Shown: positions 26,903 through 37,544 of the stretch, one piece after another
Position numbering within the stretch: position 1 is the stretch's first letter
Layout of the letters: each line of letters starts with the position of its first letter
NCBI RefSeq assembly: GCF_013373795.3
Contig: NZ_CP088022.1
Coordinates: 4,216,001-4,280,000 of the forward strand
Length of the DNA stretch: 64,000 bases
Reading direction: 5' to 3'
Source: Bradyrhizobium quebecense
GTDB lineage: Bacteria > Pseudomonadota > Alphaproteobacteria > Rhizobiales > Xanthobacteraceae
Position numbers and translations under genes: made by a program
The notes under the pieces: generated by a model
Told to the model about the DNA's origin: nothing
Database searches by the model: none
What the model saw: only the letters and a program-made list of their open reading frames with translations

Positions 26903-29440
26903 TCAGCTGCTCCGTCGGCCCAAAAGCCGCGCCCAGGAGAAAGCCGGCCGAAGGTCAGCCTGCCGCTGCTCGGGACGGCTCTCGAACCATGCGAGGCATT
27001 CGCTCATCGTCCATGGAACGAATCCGTCGTCGACGACCTTGCGAACCGCGTGATGCATCCCGCGGGTCTTGTCGATATTCTCCGGATGCAAATTGACGAC
27101 GATCACGCCGGGGACGCCGCTCTTGCGAATATCGTCCGCAAGTCCAAAAATGCAATCCGCCGATTGATCGTCATTCCAGCCGTGCACGAACACGATCCCG
27201 TCGCCGATGGCGGTCAGAATGCTCCAGTGATCCGTGAGCTTGTCATCGAGCAAAAGTCTTGCGGGTAACAACGAGCCGTTGAGCATGCGACCGTCAAGCC
27301 CGGGCAGGTTGGAGCTACCTTTCACACCGTGCGCATTCCATGGCTCGGCATGTTTCCAATACCCGTCGTTCAGAAATCCATGATTCCGTACAGTCCGCGT
27401 GTCCTCTCCCGTCAGCTGCTTGAACCAGTTCGCCTGTTCCGAGAAGAGCTCGGCATATTTTTGCGGCTCTTCGAGCGCATCGGGATGCAAGCCAAGTTCG
27501 ACGCGCCCGCGCGACTTGAGTTGCGCCAACGTCTCCGGAGTATGCTTGGTAAGGGGATGAAGGAAATATGTAACCGGCAGCGAGCCGAGTGCTTCCAGTT
27601 GCTGAGCATAGCGACCGAGCCCGGCTTGATCGTCATCGCCCGTGATGACAATCGCACCCGGCGCCCCATTCGGCAACATCGGAAGCCTGGTCTCACCGCA
27701 CAGGCGCGTCAGCGCGTCCGACAGCACTTCGCACCACCAGTCCGCGTGACGCTCGCGCGGATCCTCACCGGCAAGGTGGCCTTCAAAGAGATAGTTTGGC
27801 CGCTCGCCAGCGATGCCCCACAACGGCTCGGTGGGCCGCTTGTTGGCGGCCGCGGGATCGCCCTGCCGATACCGAACGAGGTCCGAAACGAAATCGGTGC
27901 CGGCGAATATCATCGATCCGCCCACGGACGTGCGTAAGCAAAGCCAAGCAGCTCGCCCTTCGTCATCGGTGACGACAGGCACGCCTTCCGCGGCCACAAA
28001 TCGCATGTACGAGTGAAGCGTCCGCAACCTTTTCCAGGGCTTCTGCCCCGCCATTTCGGCCTTCAGGACCCGCGGCGAATCGGCGGCCCTTGCTTCGGAT
28101 CTGACGGCGAATGCCTTCGCAAACCCAACGGCCGGCAATACGGCAACGACGGAGCCGCCGCGACCGAGAAAGTCAGACGCTCGGCTCACGTCCTCGCGCT
28201 GCGGACGATACAGAACCAGAGGCCTGCCGTCCGGCGACGCCGAGGCACCAGGAAATCCGAAGACGCGCAGCAGGTGGGCGACAAACTCACTACCGGCTCG
28301 CGCGGACACAAGAGACTCCGCGGCGCGATAGCCCACGCCTCTGAGGCTCTCTTCCAACGCGGGCATTTCTCGACGATATCTTTCCGGGCGACGAAACATG
28401 CTTCCCTGAATGATCGGCAACGACGTCGATCCGAACTTCGTCTTGAAGTACGACACTTTCGAAATCGGCCAGTCTCGCGGCACTTCCGGAAACCACGGCC
28501 CCAGACGATAGGTTCGAAATCCGGCTCGCTTGGCCCACAACATTGCATTCCAATGAAGCAAATCGTTGGGTCGGAGCTTCAAGGCATCAGATCGGGCGGC
28601 TCCGGCCATGAAGTGCACGGCCGTCTTGTCGCTGAGCACGATCAATCCGGCCAACGGGGTGTCTCGTTCACGCACGAAGAGCAGATGCGCCCGGCCCTGT
28701 GCGAAAAAGCCATCAAGGACCGCCTCATAGTAGGGAATCGGCGGCAACGCCTCTCCCGTCCTGACGGCCGACTCTTCGGCTATTTCCAGGTAGTCCTTCA
28801 GAGCTGATCGATCGGTAGCGACTTCGAACTCGAGACCTGCCTTGAGCGCCTTCCGAACGGCCCTTCGGCACCCTTCGTCCAAATTCGAGAACAAATCGTC
28901 TTCGGACTGGTCAAGATCGATCAGTTGATCGGCATTGACCGTCGAGAGACCCGGAAAAGGGCTCATTCCATTTGGACCAAACGCTATTCCCAACTGGAAA
29001 CCAAAATCTCTCACCCAAAACGGAATTTCCTCGCGCGAACCCGCCTGATTGCTCGGTGCGAGATTGTGCGAATTGAGCTGGATCCGATCGACATCGTACA
29101 GTTCGGCCAGTCGAAATATCTCGTCCATGGCCGCCGTGCGGAGGGCTTTCCTGGTACCGCGATCGATCCGCCCGCTCGTTGCCAAGCCGGTATGACGATG
29201 GATTCCTGAATGCAGAAGGCGCTCACCGAACGGCGTACCCGTCCCGTCGCTCAGGTACAACGGCTGAATACCGACGATTTCGTCGTTCTCGATCAGCGCA
29301 AAGGACAGGTTCGCATCGACAAAGAAGCGCTCCTCGATCGAAACCCACGCCGTATCGTGGTTCAGCCAGGCCTCGGGCGACGACGCCGCCAGCGCGTTCC
29401 AGCGGCCACGATCGACGTCGTGAAATCCGACGATTCTCAT
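26903..29440 (-). CDS. Fusion: FemAB-like acyltransferase plus polysaccharide-deacetylase-like domain
   Basis: 845 residues, far longer than either parent family. Residues 1 to about 340 resemble FemAB/GNAT-like proteins: LDEGCRRAVRKALKAGLEFE, ALIVLSDKTAVHFMAGAA-like strands, LLHWNAMLWAKRAGFRTYRL and ISKVSYFKTKFG. A middle part (about 395-580) contains PLVLYRPQRED, RFVAAEGVPVVTDDEG and GGSMIFAGTDFVSDLVRY, and may be a glutamine-amidotransferase-like or linker domain. The last part (about 590-830) looks like a NodB-type barrel: GAIVITGDDDQ (600-605), VELGLHPDALE, RTVRNHGFLND and VIVVNLHPEN. The FemAB part could transfer an aminoacyl or acyl group to a sugar amine, while the other end could deacetylate or hydrolyse. 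Starts at ATG 29440, overlapping the previous stop (ATGA). Confidence 0.7.
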   Translation of the reverse strand: MRIVGFHDVDRGRWNALAASSPEAWLNHDTAWVSIEERFFVDANLSFALIENDEIVGIQPLYLSDGTGTPFGERLLHSGIHRHTGLATSGRIDRGTRKALRTAAMDEIFRLAELYDVDRIQLNSHNLAPSNQAGSREEIPFWVRDFGFQLGIAFGPNGMSPFPGLSTVNADQLIDLDQSEDDLFSNLDEGCRRAVRKALKAGLEFEVATDRSALKDYLEIAEESAVRTGEALPPIPYYEAVLDGFFAQGRAHLLFVRERDTPLAGLIVLSDKTAVHFMAGAARSDALKLRPNDLLHWNAMLWAKRAGFRTYRLGPWFPEVPRDWPISKVSYFKTKFGSTSLPIIQGSMFRRPERYRREMPALEESLRGVGYRAAESLVSARAGSEFVAHLLRVFGFPGASASPDGRPLVLYRPQREDVSRASDFLGRGGSVVAVLPAVGFAKAFAVRSEARAADSPRVLKAEMAGQKPWKRLRTLHSYMRFVAAEGVPVVTDDEGRAAWLCLRTSVGGSMIFAGTDFVSDLVRYRQGDPAAANKRPTEPLWGIAGERPNYLFEGHLAGEDPRERHADWWCEVLSDALTRLCGETRLPMLPNGAPGAIVITGDDDQAGLGRYAQQLEALGSLPVTYFLHPLTKHTPETLAQLKSRGRVELGLHPDALEEPQKYAELFSEQANWFKQLTGEDTRTVRNHGFLNDGYWKHAEPWNAHGVKGSSNLPGLDGRMLNGSLLPARLLLDDKLTDHWSILTAIGDGIVFVHGWNDDQSADCIFGLADDIRKSGVPGVIVVNLHPENIDKTRGMHHAVRKVVDDGFVPWTMSECLAWFESRPEQRQADLRPAFSWARLLGRRSS

Positions 29441-30264
29441 TTGGCGACAAAAATGACGTTGAAGCGGGTGCCGAGATAGGGATTGCGCGGGTGGATATCG
29501 ACTATCTCTGTCTCGACCCGAAGGCGCTTCCCGAGATCGATGAAGTCCTCCTTGAGGAAGTCATACGATACGATTTCCGGCTTGATCTGTGCGGAGGGCG
29601 CGTCTTTGGCCAATCCAAGATAGCTCGCAACCTTGGCCAAAGAATTGGGCTTCCGTTGCTTGACCATGGTTTCCAGCGGCGGGCGAGCGGCTAGCTGTGC
29701 GCCGAATCCAGCCGCCAGTTGCGCCGCGATCTGCTGAGACTGTTCAAGCTTGCTCCGGTCGGGCACAGAGCCGATGAGAACGCGGCCACCAGGACGCACG
29801 ACCCGAAGCATCTCTTGAATGATCGATTCGCCGGTCTGAAACTTCGGAAAGTTCGAGAACACATCGTAGCAAAAGGCGGCGTCAAACTCGCGGTCAGCGA
29901 ATTGCAAATTCTCCCCGGCCGCCTGGCGGAAGTCGGCATTGGGGAGCTCAAGCCGTCGCGCAACGCCGAGCGGGGTCTCCGCCAGATCGACGCCCACGTA
30001 TTTGCCCACGTCCGGCGCAACGAGCAACGCAAGAAGGCCGGCGGCGCATCCCACCTCCAGAACCTTGCAGTTCTGGTCGAGCTGCATCAGGCTCAACATG
30101 TGCGATTTCAGATCGGAAAGCAGGTCCTTGTCGGTCCAGAGAAATGGATTTCTGCCGGCGACATAACAGAGGTCGTCCAGCGTCGGCTTCTCCGATATCT
30201 GCCGTGCGCGAAGCTCAAAGAACGCCTCGAGCTTCTCCTGCCAATCACCATCCGTCATCGTCAT
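29437..30264 (-). CDS. SAM-dependent methyltransferase directly downstream of wzt
   Basis: From the ATG at 30264 the product has 275 residues. The open frame upstream of it is shadow sequence inside wzt. The SAM motif CKVLEVGCAAGLLALLVAP is followed by VGVDLAETPL, FDAAFCYDVFSNFPKF, IIQEMLRVVRPGGRVLIGS and a C-terminal FNVIFVAK. The start shares a base with the wzt stop (TGATG), so synthesis is coupled to the exporter ATPase. In ABC-exported O antigens a methyltransferase often caps the growing end, and the cap is read by the Wzt C-terminal domain. This gene is the best placed of several methyltransferases for that role, by inference only. Confidence 0.82.
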   Translation of the reverse strand: MTMTDGDWQEKLEAFFELRARQISEKPTLDDLCYVAGRNPFLWTDKDLLSDLKSHMLSLMQLDQNCKVLEVGCAAGLLALLVAPDVGKYVGVDLAETPLGVARRLELPNADFRQAAGENLQFADREFDAAFCYDVFSNFPKFQTGESIIQEMLRVVRPGGRVLIGSVPDRSKLEQSQQIAAQLAAGFGAQLAARPPLETMVKQRKPNSLAKVASYLGLAKDAPSAQIKPEIVSYDFLKEDFIDLGKRLRVETEIVDIHPRNPYLGTRFNVIFVAK

Positions 30265-31583
30265 CAGCTTCGCTCGATACTGCAGGTGAATTTCGGATCG
30301 TAGAGATAATTGAAATGCCACAGTGAATCGCGCGACACCGAAAACTGCGCGGCCTTCTCGACATAATGCAGGATGGCTTCCGCCCCCTTCGGCAGCATGT
30401 GCCGGCACAGAGCGGCGGAGATGTAATATTGCCCCTCGCCAAGAGCGAGCTCGGGCACCTCGTAGATGACGCTTCCGCGTTCCGGCAGGCCATCCTCCCC
30501 ATCGAGAAACAGGCCACCGTCGTACCCCTCGATTCCGGTCACCGCCTGAAGGCGCGCGGTATCGATCCGCAGACTTGCGTAGATCTGCTTGTGCTCGGAG
30601 AAGCCCGACCACGACACCCGGATTCGAAGTGGCTGCCCATTCTTGACAACGCCGATCGGCTTGCCTTCGACGTCGATCACCTCGACGGCCGTGATCTGCA
30701 GGGTGCCGCCGCCAAGCTCGTATTTTCCGGTTTCGGCTGTGCTCTCAACCGACTCGCTCAGCTTCTTGGTTTCCCGGAGATTGCGCGCTTCCTCGATATC
30801 CCAGACACTCTGCTCATAGGCCTTGCTGACGCGCTGGGCATTTCCGTGCATCAGCACCCGCCCCTTGTCGATCCAGATCGCCTCGTCACACAGCTCGCTG
30901 ATCAACCCGCTCGAGTGCGAGACGAACAGAACGGTGGCGCCGCTTTCGCAGATCTGGCGAACCCGCTTCATGCACTTGTTGACAAAGGCGGTATCGCCGG
31001 CAGCGAGAGCCTCGTCGACGATGAACAATTCCGGATCGACGCTGATCGCCGTGGCGAAGGTGAGTCTCGCCTGCATACCGCTCGAGTAGGTCCGGAACGG
31101 CTGATCGATCACCTCGGCAAGCTCGCTGAAATCGATGATCCAGGGAACCTTCGCCTCGATTTCGGCTCTCGTCATACCCAGGCACATGCCGCCCAGCACG
31201 ATGTTGTCGCGACCCGACACATCCGGATGAAAGCCGGTCCCCAATTCCAGAATCGCGGACAGCTTTCCGGCCACTTCAACTCGCCCGGTTGTGGCATCCA
31301 GCAGTCCGGCAATGATCTTCAGGAGGGTACTCTTTCCCGCGCCGTTCGGCCCGATGATGCCGACCACGCGTCCGCGCAACACCTCAAAGGAAACATTCTG
31401 GATCGCCCAGTGCTCATGGTGTCGAGGCTTTCCGGTGATGATCTCCTTCAGGAAATCCAACGGCTGCTGATAGAGCCGATAGGCCTTGCCCAGATCGGTG
31501 ACCCGAATGGCGCACTGCGGTTCCAACGACCCGGCAAGCGGGATCAGGACGCCGGCTTCCAGATTGTCAGAGGGCATTGCCAT
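30264..31583 (-). CDS. wzt: Polysaccharide ABC exporter ATPase with C-terminal glycan-binding domain
   Basis: 439 residues. The ATPase part shows Walker A GPNGAGKST (78-86), signature TYSSGMQARLTFA, Walker B LFIVDEALAAGD and H-loop VLFVSHSSG. Residues about 280-439 form an extra beta-rich domain (TLQITAVEVIDVEGKPIGVV, YASLRIDTARL, LGEGQYYISAAL) of the kind that, in E. coli O8/O9a Wzt, binds the modified non-reducing end of the glycan before export. Works with Wzm in the inner membrane to export undecaprenyl-linked polymer. It overlaps wzm by 17 bp. ATG codons at 31583 and 31577 are both usable. Confidence 0.93.
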   Translation of the reverse strand: MAMPSDNLEAGVLIPLAGSLEPQCAIRVTDLGKAYRLYQQPLDFLKEIITGKPRHHEHWAIQNVSFEVLRGRVVGIIGPNGAGKSTLLKIIAGLLDATTGRVEVAGKLSAILELGTGFHPDVSGRDNIVLGGMCLGMTRAEIEAKVPWIIDFSELAEVIDQPFRTYSSGMQARLTFATAISVDPELFIVDEALAAGDTAFVNKCMKRVRQICESGATVLFVSHSSGLISELCDEAIWIDKGRVLMHGNAQRVSKAYEQSVWDIEEARNLRETKKLSESVESTAETGKYELGGGTLQITAVEVIDVEGKPIGVVKNGQPLRIRVSWSGFSEHKQIYASLRIDTARLQAVTGIEGYDGGLFLDGEDGLPERGSVIYEVPELALGEGQYYISAALCRHMLPKGAEAILHYVEKAAQFSVSRDSLWHFNYLYDPKFTCSIERS

Positions 31584-32430
31584 AGTACGGTTTCAGCTTT
31601 TCAAAGATGCGGTATCCGAGCCCCAGACTCAGCAGCGCGAACACGATGGTCACCGCCCAGGCGTACGGATGTTTGAACGAACCGAAGAAGAGAACGTCCT
31701 GGTAGACCCAGACGAGGTAACTGAAGGGATTCGAATAGATCAATGGGCGAAGGGCACGCGGCATCCAGTCGGGCAGGTACACCGTCGGCATCAGATACAT
31801 CGCGATCGAGGTGAAGACCGTAACGATCTCGCGCAGATCGCGAAAGAAGGGAGTGATTGCAGCAAGCGCGAAGCTCAATCCGATCGCCAGAATTGCATGA
31901 ACGGCAAATACGATCGGCAGCAGCAGGAGCATCCAGCTGAGCCCCCCCACATGAGCCTTGTAGAGAATGACGAGCGCAAGCGCCGGCAGATGAGGGATCG
32001 TAGCAGCAATGGTTGCCGCGATCGGAAGCAGCTCGATCGGAAACACGACCTGCTTGACGAGACTTGCGCTCCCTATCAGCGCTCCGGGCCCGCGAACCAG
32101 CGCAGCCTGCATCATGAGCCACGGAACCAGACTTGCCAGGATGTAGGCCGAGAAATCGCCGGGAAAATCTGCGCTGATTGACAGCTTGCTGCCCAACACG
32201 AAGCCGAAGATGAGCAGGTATGTTCCGACGACAACGAGTGGATGAATGAAAATCCACAAGGCGCCAAACCCGTGCCGCGCATGCGCAGCGCTCAGGTCAC
32301 GATCGACCATCTCCCGCAAGAGATCGGGATATCGCCGGATCTGGCTGATCGTGGTCCATAGGGCCTGAGAGTTGCGGTATGGCGAGAGGCCAACCCGCAC
32401 CCATCTTGCCGCCGGGAAGAGACCGTTCAT
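31567..32430 (-). CDS. wzm: Polysaccharide ABC exporter permease
   Basis: 287 residues with about six hydrophobic segments: GALWIFIHPLVVVGTYLLIF, ILASLVPWLMMQAAL, LPALALVILY, ILAIGLSFALAAI, IAMYLMPTVYLP and the final AWAVTIVFALLSLGLGY. The block VKQVVFPIELLPIA and the soluble N-terminus are typical of ABC-2 permeases of O-antigen and teichoic-acid exporters. It forms the membrane channel for the Wzt ATPase encoded immediately downstream. The gene follows an asnB copy with a 27-bp gap. Confidence 0.92.
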   Translation of the reverse strand: MNGLFPAARWVRVGLSPYRNSQALWTTISQIRRYPDLLREMVDRDLSAAHARHGFGALWIFIHPLVVVGTYLLIFGFVLGSKLSISADFPGDFSAYILASLVPWLMMQAALVRGPGALIGSASLVKQVVFPIELLPIAATIAATIPHLPALALVILYKAHVGGLSWMLLLLPIVFAVHAILAIGLSFALAAITPFFRDLREIVTVFTSIAMYLMPTVYLPDWMPRALRPLIYSNPFSYLVWVYQDVLFFGSFKHPYAWAVTIVFALLSLGLGYRIFEKLKPYYGNAL

Positions 32431-32457
32431 CTGCAGCGCGCTCCCATTTGTGCGTGC

Positions 32458-34329
32458 CTAAAAGCTGCTTTCCATGATCTGCTCGAGATTGAGCAAAGAC
32501 CAGATCAGCAGCCGCCTGTTTTCCCGTCCTTCCAGATGTTCGTCGACCAGTGAGCGAACGGTCTTTCGGTCGACCAGGTCGTAGATGCGGGCCGTGTTGC
32601 TGAAGAGCCTCCGTTTGACATACTCGATGCTCTCTCCCTTGAACCAGCTGGCATCCGGCGCAGAGAAGCCCTGCTTCTCGCGCTCCACCACTTCGTCGGG
32701 GATATGCCGGCTCATCATCTTCCGCAAAATCAACTTGCCGTCCTTCGTGCGCTCGTAATAGCGCTGCGCCTTTCCGCCGGGCTCGTTTTCGTTGAGGCGA
32801 ATGACCTCGGTCAGATTGCCGAGCTTCATCTTGGCGGGAAGCTTCATTGCGAAATCGACGAGATCATTGTCGAGAAACGGCACTCGGCTCTCGAGTCCAT
32901 GCGCCATCGCCAGCTTGTCCTCGACGATAAGCAGCCCGTTCAGGAACGTCTTGGCCTCGAAGTAGAGCGAGTGATTGACGTAGTCCTCGGGCCGCCGCAG
33001 CTCCGAGGCGTGCTCCTTGAACACTCCCCTGAAGATATCGATCGGCGAGGTCTGCCTGGCCTCATCCCATACCGGCCCCAGCAGCTTCGGCATCGTTCCG
33101 CTCGGAACCATGCGCTGCCAGAATCCGAAGTACTTCTCAATATAGTGATCGAAGTCGTCGTTCACGACGGCGCGGTAGTAACGCCAGGGGTATCCGCCGA
33201 AGAGTTCGTCTCCCCCGGTCCCGGTCAGGACCACCTTGCCAAATTTGGATGCGAGTTTCGCCGCATAGAAATTCGGATAGGACTGGCCGACGCGAGGCTC
33301 TTCCAGATGCCATGCAAGCTGAGGCAATGCCCGCTCCATGTCGCCGGCCTTCAAGACCATCTCGTAGTGCTCGGTCTTGAACAGGTACGACATATGCTCG
33401 GCCTTCGTCCGCTCGTCGTATCCGAGTTCGACGCCCGAGGCAGAGTTGAGATCGAAGCCGACCGTAAAAGTCCGCATGAACGGCAGTTGGCTCGATGCCA
33501 GCGCGGTGATGGAGCCTGAATCCATGCCGCCGGAAAGATAGCACCCGACCTCGACGTCGCTCACGAGCTGCCGGTTGACCGCCTGCCTGAACAGGCGATC
33601 GAGCTCGTCGGTGGCCTCATTCTCATCGACGGCGTACTCGGGCTCCTCGAAATGAAAATCCCAGTACTGCACCGGCGCGACGGCCCTGCTGTCCTGCGAA
33701 ATCTGCAGATAGCAACCGGCCGGCAACAGCTTCACGCCGGCATACAGTGTCCGCTCAGCGAAGAAGTTCTGAAAGCTGAGATATTCCGACAGACCCCTGA
33801 TGTCGACGCGCGGCTTGTACTCCGAAAATGCCCGAAAAGCCTTGTGCTCGGAGGCGAACACGAAGGTCTGCCCAAGTTCGGCATAGTAGAGCGGCTTCAC
33901 GCCGAAGCGATCCCGGGCCAACGTGAGCTTCCGCTCGTGATTGTCCCAGATCGCAAAGGCGAACATGCCGTTGAACTTGAGAAGCGCACCGAGACCCCAC
34001 TCGGCGAAGGCGTGCAGCAACACCTCGCTGTCGCCGGAAGAGTTGAAGACGTGGCCCCTCGCCGAAAGCTCGACCTTCAATTCCTTGAAGTTGTAGATCT
34101 CCCCATTGTAGGTCAGCACAAATCGGCCGTCGCGCATCTCCATCGGCTGCCGGGCGGCGTCGGTCAGATCAATGATCGACAGCCGGCGATGACCGAGCCC
34201 AACGGGACCGTTGCAGTAATGGCCCTCGCCGTCCGGCCCGCGATGAGCAATGATATCGGTCATTGCCGTCAACGTGGTGATTGAAGCGGGCCGCCCGTCG
34301 CGGTGCAGAATTCCGGCTATGCCACACAT
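32458..34329 (-). CDS. asnB: Asparagine-synthetase-like glutamine amidotransferase (copy 2)
   Basis: 623 residues. The glutaminase domain begins MCGIAGILHRDG, with HRGPDGEGHY and YNGEIYNFKELK. The synthetase domain has CYLSGGMDSGS, VLTGTGGDELFGGY and VEDKLAMAHGLESRVPFLDN. It keeps the Cys nucleophile and the ATP pyrophosphatase loop. In this place, directly before wzm and after the GalE-like epimerase gene, amidation of a uronic acid in the exported glycan is a reasonable role, as proposed for WbpS-type proteins. Spacing from the neighbouring genes is 27-50 bp, so it is part of the operon. Confidence 0.9.
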   Translation of the reverse strand: MCGIAGILHRDGRPASITTLTAMTDIIAHRGPDGEGHYCNGPVGLGHRRLSIIDLTDAARQPMEMRDGRFVLTYNGEIYNFKELKVELSARGHVFNSSGDSEVLLHAFAEWGLGALLKFNGMFAFAIWDNHERKLTLARDRFGVKPLYYAELGQTFVFASEHKAFRAFSEYKPRVDIRGLSEYLSFQNFFAERTLYAGVKLLPAGCYLQISQDSRAVAPVQYWDFHFEEPEYAVDENEATDELDRLFRQAVNRQLVSDVEVGCYLSGGMDSGSITALASSQLPFMRTFTVGFDLNSASGVELGYDERTKAEHMSYLFKTEHYEMVLKAGDMERALPQLAWHLEEPRVGQSYPNFYAAKLASKFGKVVLTGTGGDELFGGYPWRYYRAVVNDDFDHYIEKYFGFWQRMVPSGTMPKLLGPVWDEARQTSPIDIFRGVFKEHASELRRPEDYVNHSLYFEAKTFLNGLLIVEDKLAMAHGLESRVPFLDNDLVDFAMKLPAKMKLGNLTEVIRLNENEPGGKAQRYYERTKDGKLILRKMMSRHIPDEVVEREKQGFSAPDASWFKGESIEYVKRRLFSNTARIYDLVDRKTVRSLVDEHLEGRENRRLLIWSLLNLEQIMESSF

Positions 34330-34383
34330 GTGATTCTGGCCGATCTATTCAATGATGTCGGATGCGAGCTCAGATCTGAGCCT

Positions 34384-35379
34384 TCAGATTTGAGCCTTGG
34401 CACGACGCTGATCGACCTGATCGATATGGCTCCTGCGCCAGTCGATCAGCCGCCGCAACCCTTCGTCCAGGTCGATCGCGGCGGTGAAGCCGATCTCCTC
34501 CTGCGCCCGCTTCGGCGATCCGATCCGATTGCGCACTAGCGTGGCCTGGCTCCGCGGCGCATAGTTGATCGGCTGATTGGAGCCGGTGAGGTTCAGGAGC
34601 TTTTCGGCGATCTGCTTCAGCGAGGTCCGATGTCCCGTGCCGACATTGTAGAAGCGATCCGTCGCACTCGCGCCCATGGCGCACAGATTGGCGCGCGCGC
34701 AATCCTCCACCGCGACGAAATCGAACGCCTCCGAGCCATCTCCCAGGATCGTCGGCCCCTCTCCCTTGTCGATCGCGTCGAGCATCTTCATGATCACCGC
34801 GATATACGCACCCCGGTAATCCTGACGCGGTCCGTACACGTTCATGTACCGGAGGCCGACATAGTCGAGGCCATAGCGGAAGTGGTAGGCACGCGCCATC
34901 GCCTCGCCACAGATCTTGGTCGCACCATAGAAGTTCTTGTTGTTGAACGGATGGTCTTCCGTCATCGGCTCCTCGACGGCATCGCCGTAAACGGAGGCTG
35001 ACGACGACCAGACCAGCCGCTTGACGCCGTTGCGCACGCATCCGTCCAGGACGTTGAACATTCCGTTGACGTTGACGTCAAAAGCCGTTCGCGGGAATTC
35101 GTGACACTGCAGCAGCCAGAGCGCAGCGAATTGAAACACCCCGTCGGCTCCCTTCAGGGCCGCATCGAGGATGTCGACTTGCGTGATATCGCCGCCGGCC
35201 TCGAAAATCTTGACGCGCGGGTCACGCAGCGCGCCCGCAAGGTTCTCATGCGTGCCGCGCACGAAGTTGTCGTAAATGACGATCTCGCCGACGTCAGTCT
35301 GCGTCAACTGATCGACCGCATGCGACCCGATCAGCCCGGCGCCCCCGATAACGACAACCTTCTTTCCGCGAATGTCCAT
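34384..35379 (-). CDS. NAD-dependent sugar epimerase (GalE/WbpP-like extended SDR)
   Basis: 331 residues. GGAGLIGSHAVDQL gives the NAD site, WSSSASVYGDAVEEP the catalytic serine and FYGATKICGEAM the YxxxK pair. RYMNVYGPRQDYRGAYIAVI and ILGDGSEAFDFVAVEDCARA are typical of UDP-sugar 4-epimerases and relatives. It would provide a galacto-configured UDP-sugar or uronic acid. The ATG at 35379 has GAGG ten bases upstream. A TTG at 35388 overlapping the preceding stop as TTGA is an alternative. The gene follows the WlbA/WlbB pair, so a UDP-uronic acid is a plausible substrate. Confidence 0.83.
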   Translation of the reverse strand: MDIRGKKVVVIGGAGLIGSHAVDQLTQTDVGEIVIYDNFVRGTHENLAGALRDPRVKIFEAGGDITQVDILDAALKGADGVFQFAALWLLQCHEFPRTAFDVNVNGMFNVLDGCVRNGVKRLVWSSSASVYGDAVEEPMTEDHPFNNKNFYGATKICGEAMARAYHFRYGLDYVGLRYMNVYGPRQDYRGAYIAVIMKMLDAIDKGEGPTILGDGSEAFDFVAVEDCARANLCAMGASATDRFYNVGTGHRTSLKQIAEKLLNLTGSNQPINYAPRSQATLVRNRIGSPKRAQEEIGFTAAIDLDEGLRRLIDWRRSHIDQVDQRRAKAQI

Positions 35380-35384
35380 CTTCT

Positions 35385-36960
<1,576 letters not shown>

Positions 36961-37028
36961 CTCGGGGTGAATCGAACATCACACCCAAGCCAAACATGTC
37001 CGTTACGCCTGCCCGGAGGCAGACGCAG

Positions 37029-37544
37029 TTACGCCGCAGCGATCAGGTCCGTCCCGACAAGAACACGGACCTTGCGGCCCAACAGGTTCAAGAGAACCGC
37101 AACGCGATGCTGATCGCTGGCGTCTTCAACGAGCGCAAGACTGTCGACGAACGCACCTTCGACAATTCGCACTTTATCCCCGGGCGAGAACGCCGGCCTG
37201 CGCGCAAGCGTGATGAAGCCGGCGTCGTCCTCGCGCCCCTTCAAGGCATCGATGACGCGGTCTTCCACCACCGCCGGTCGATCTCCCACACACACGAGAT
37301 GCGACACGCCGAGCGTCGATTGAATGGCACGCCACCGCTGCGACGCGAGGTCGATCCCGACAAAGAGATAGCGCGGAAACAACGGACGCGGCACAGTCTC
37401 CACCTTCCTGGCATGGCTGCGGCGCTTCAGGTAACGGGGGAAATAGATCGAAAATCCCTGCCGCTCGAGGTTGGCGGCCGCCTTTGCTTCGGCATTGACC
37501 TGCGTCTGAACGACGTACCAACGTGAACTGAGCTCCATGGCCAT
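37029..37544 (-). CDS. NusG-family specialised elongation factor (RfaH/LoaP-like)
   Basis: 171 residues from the ATG at 37544. The upstream open part is shadow sequence of the regulator gene. The NGN domain is clear: SRWYVVQTQVNAEAKAAANL, RQGFSIYFPRYLKRR, PRPLFPRYLFVGID, GVSHLVCVGDRPAVVED. A KOW-like C-terminus follows, FSPGDKVRIVEGAFVDSLA with VLLNLLGRKVRVLVG. NusG paralogues in polysaccharide loci bind RNA polymerase and suppress termination in long operons. It is the second gene of the long leftward run, coupled to the regulator (TGATG), and the ops-like element lies just downstream. It is almost certainly not housekeeping NusG, which is normally encoded beside secE and ribosomal-protein genes. 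Confidence 0.85.
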   Translation of the reverse strand: MAMELSSRWYVVQTQVNAEAKAAANLERQGFSIYFPRYLKRRSHARKVETVPRPLFPRYLFVGIDLASQRWRAIQSTLGVSHLVCVGDRPAVVEDRVIDALKGREDDAGFITLARRPAFSPGDKVRIVEGAFVDSLALVEDASDQHRVAVLLNLLGRKVRVLVGTDLIAAA

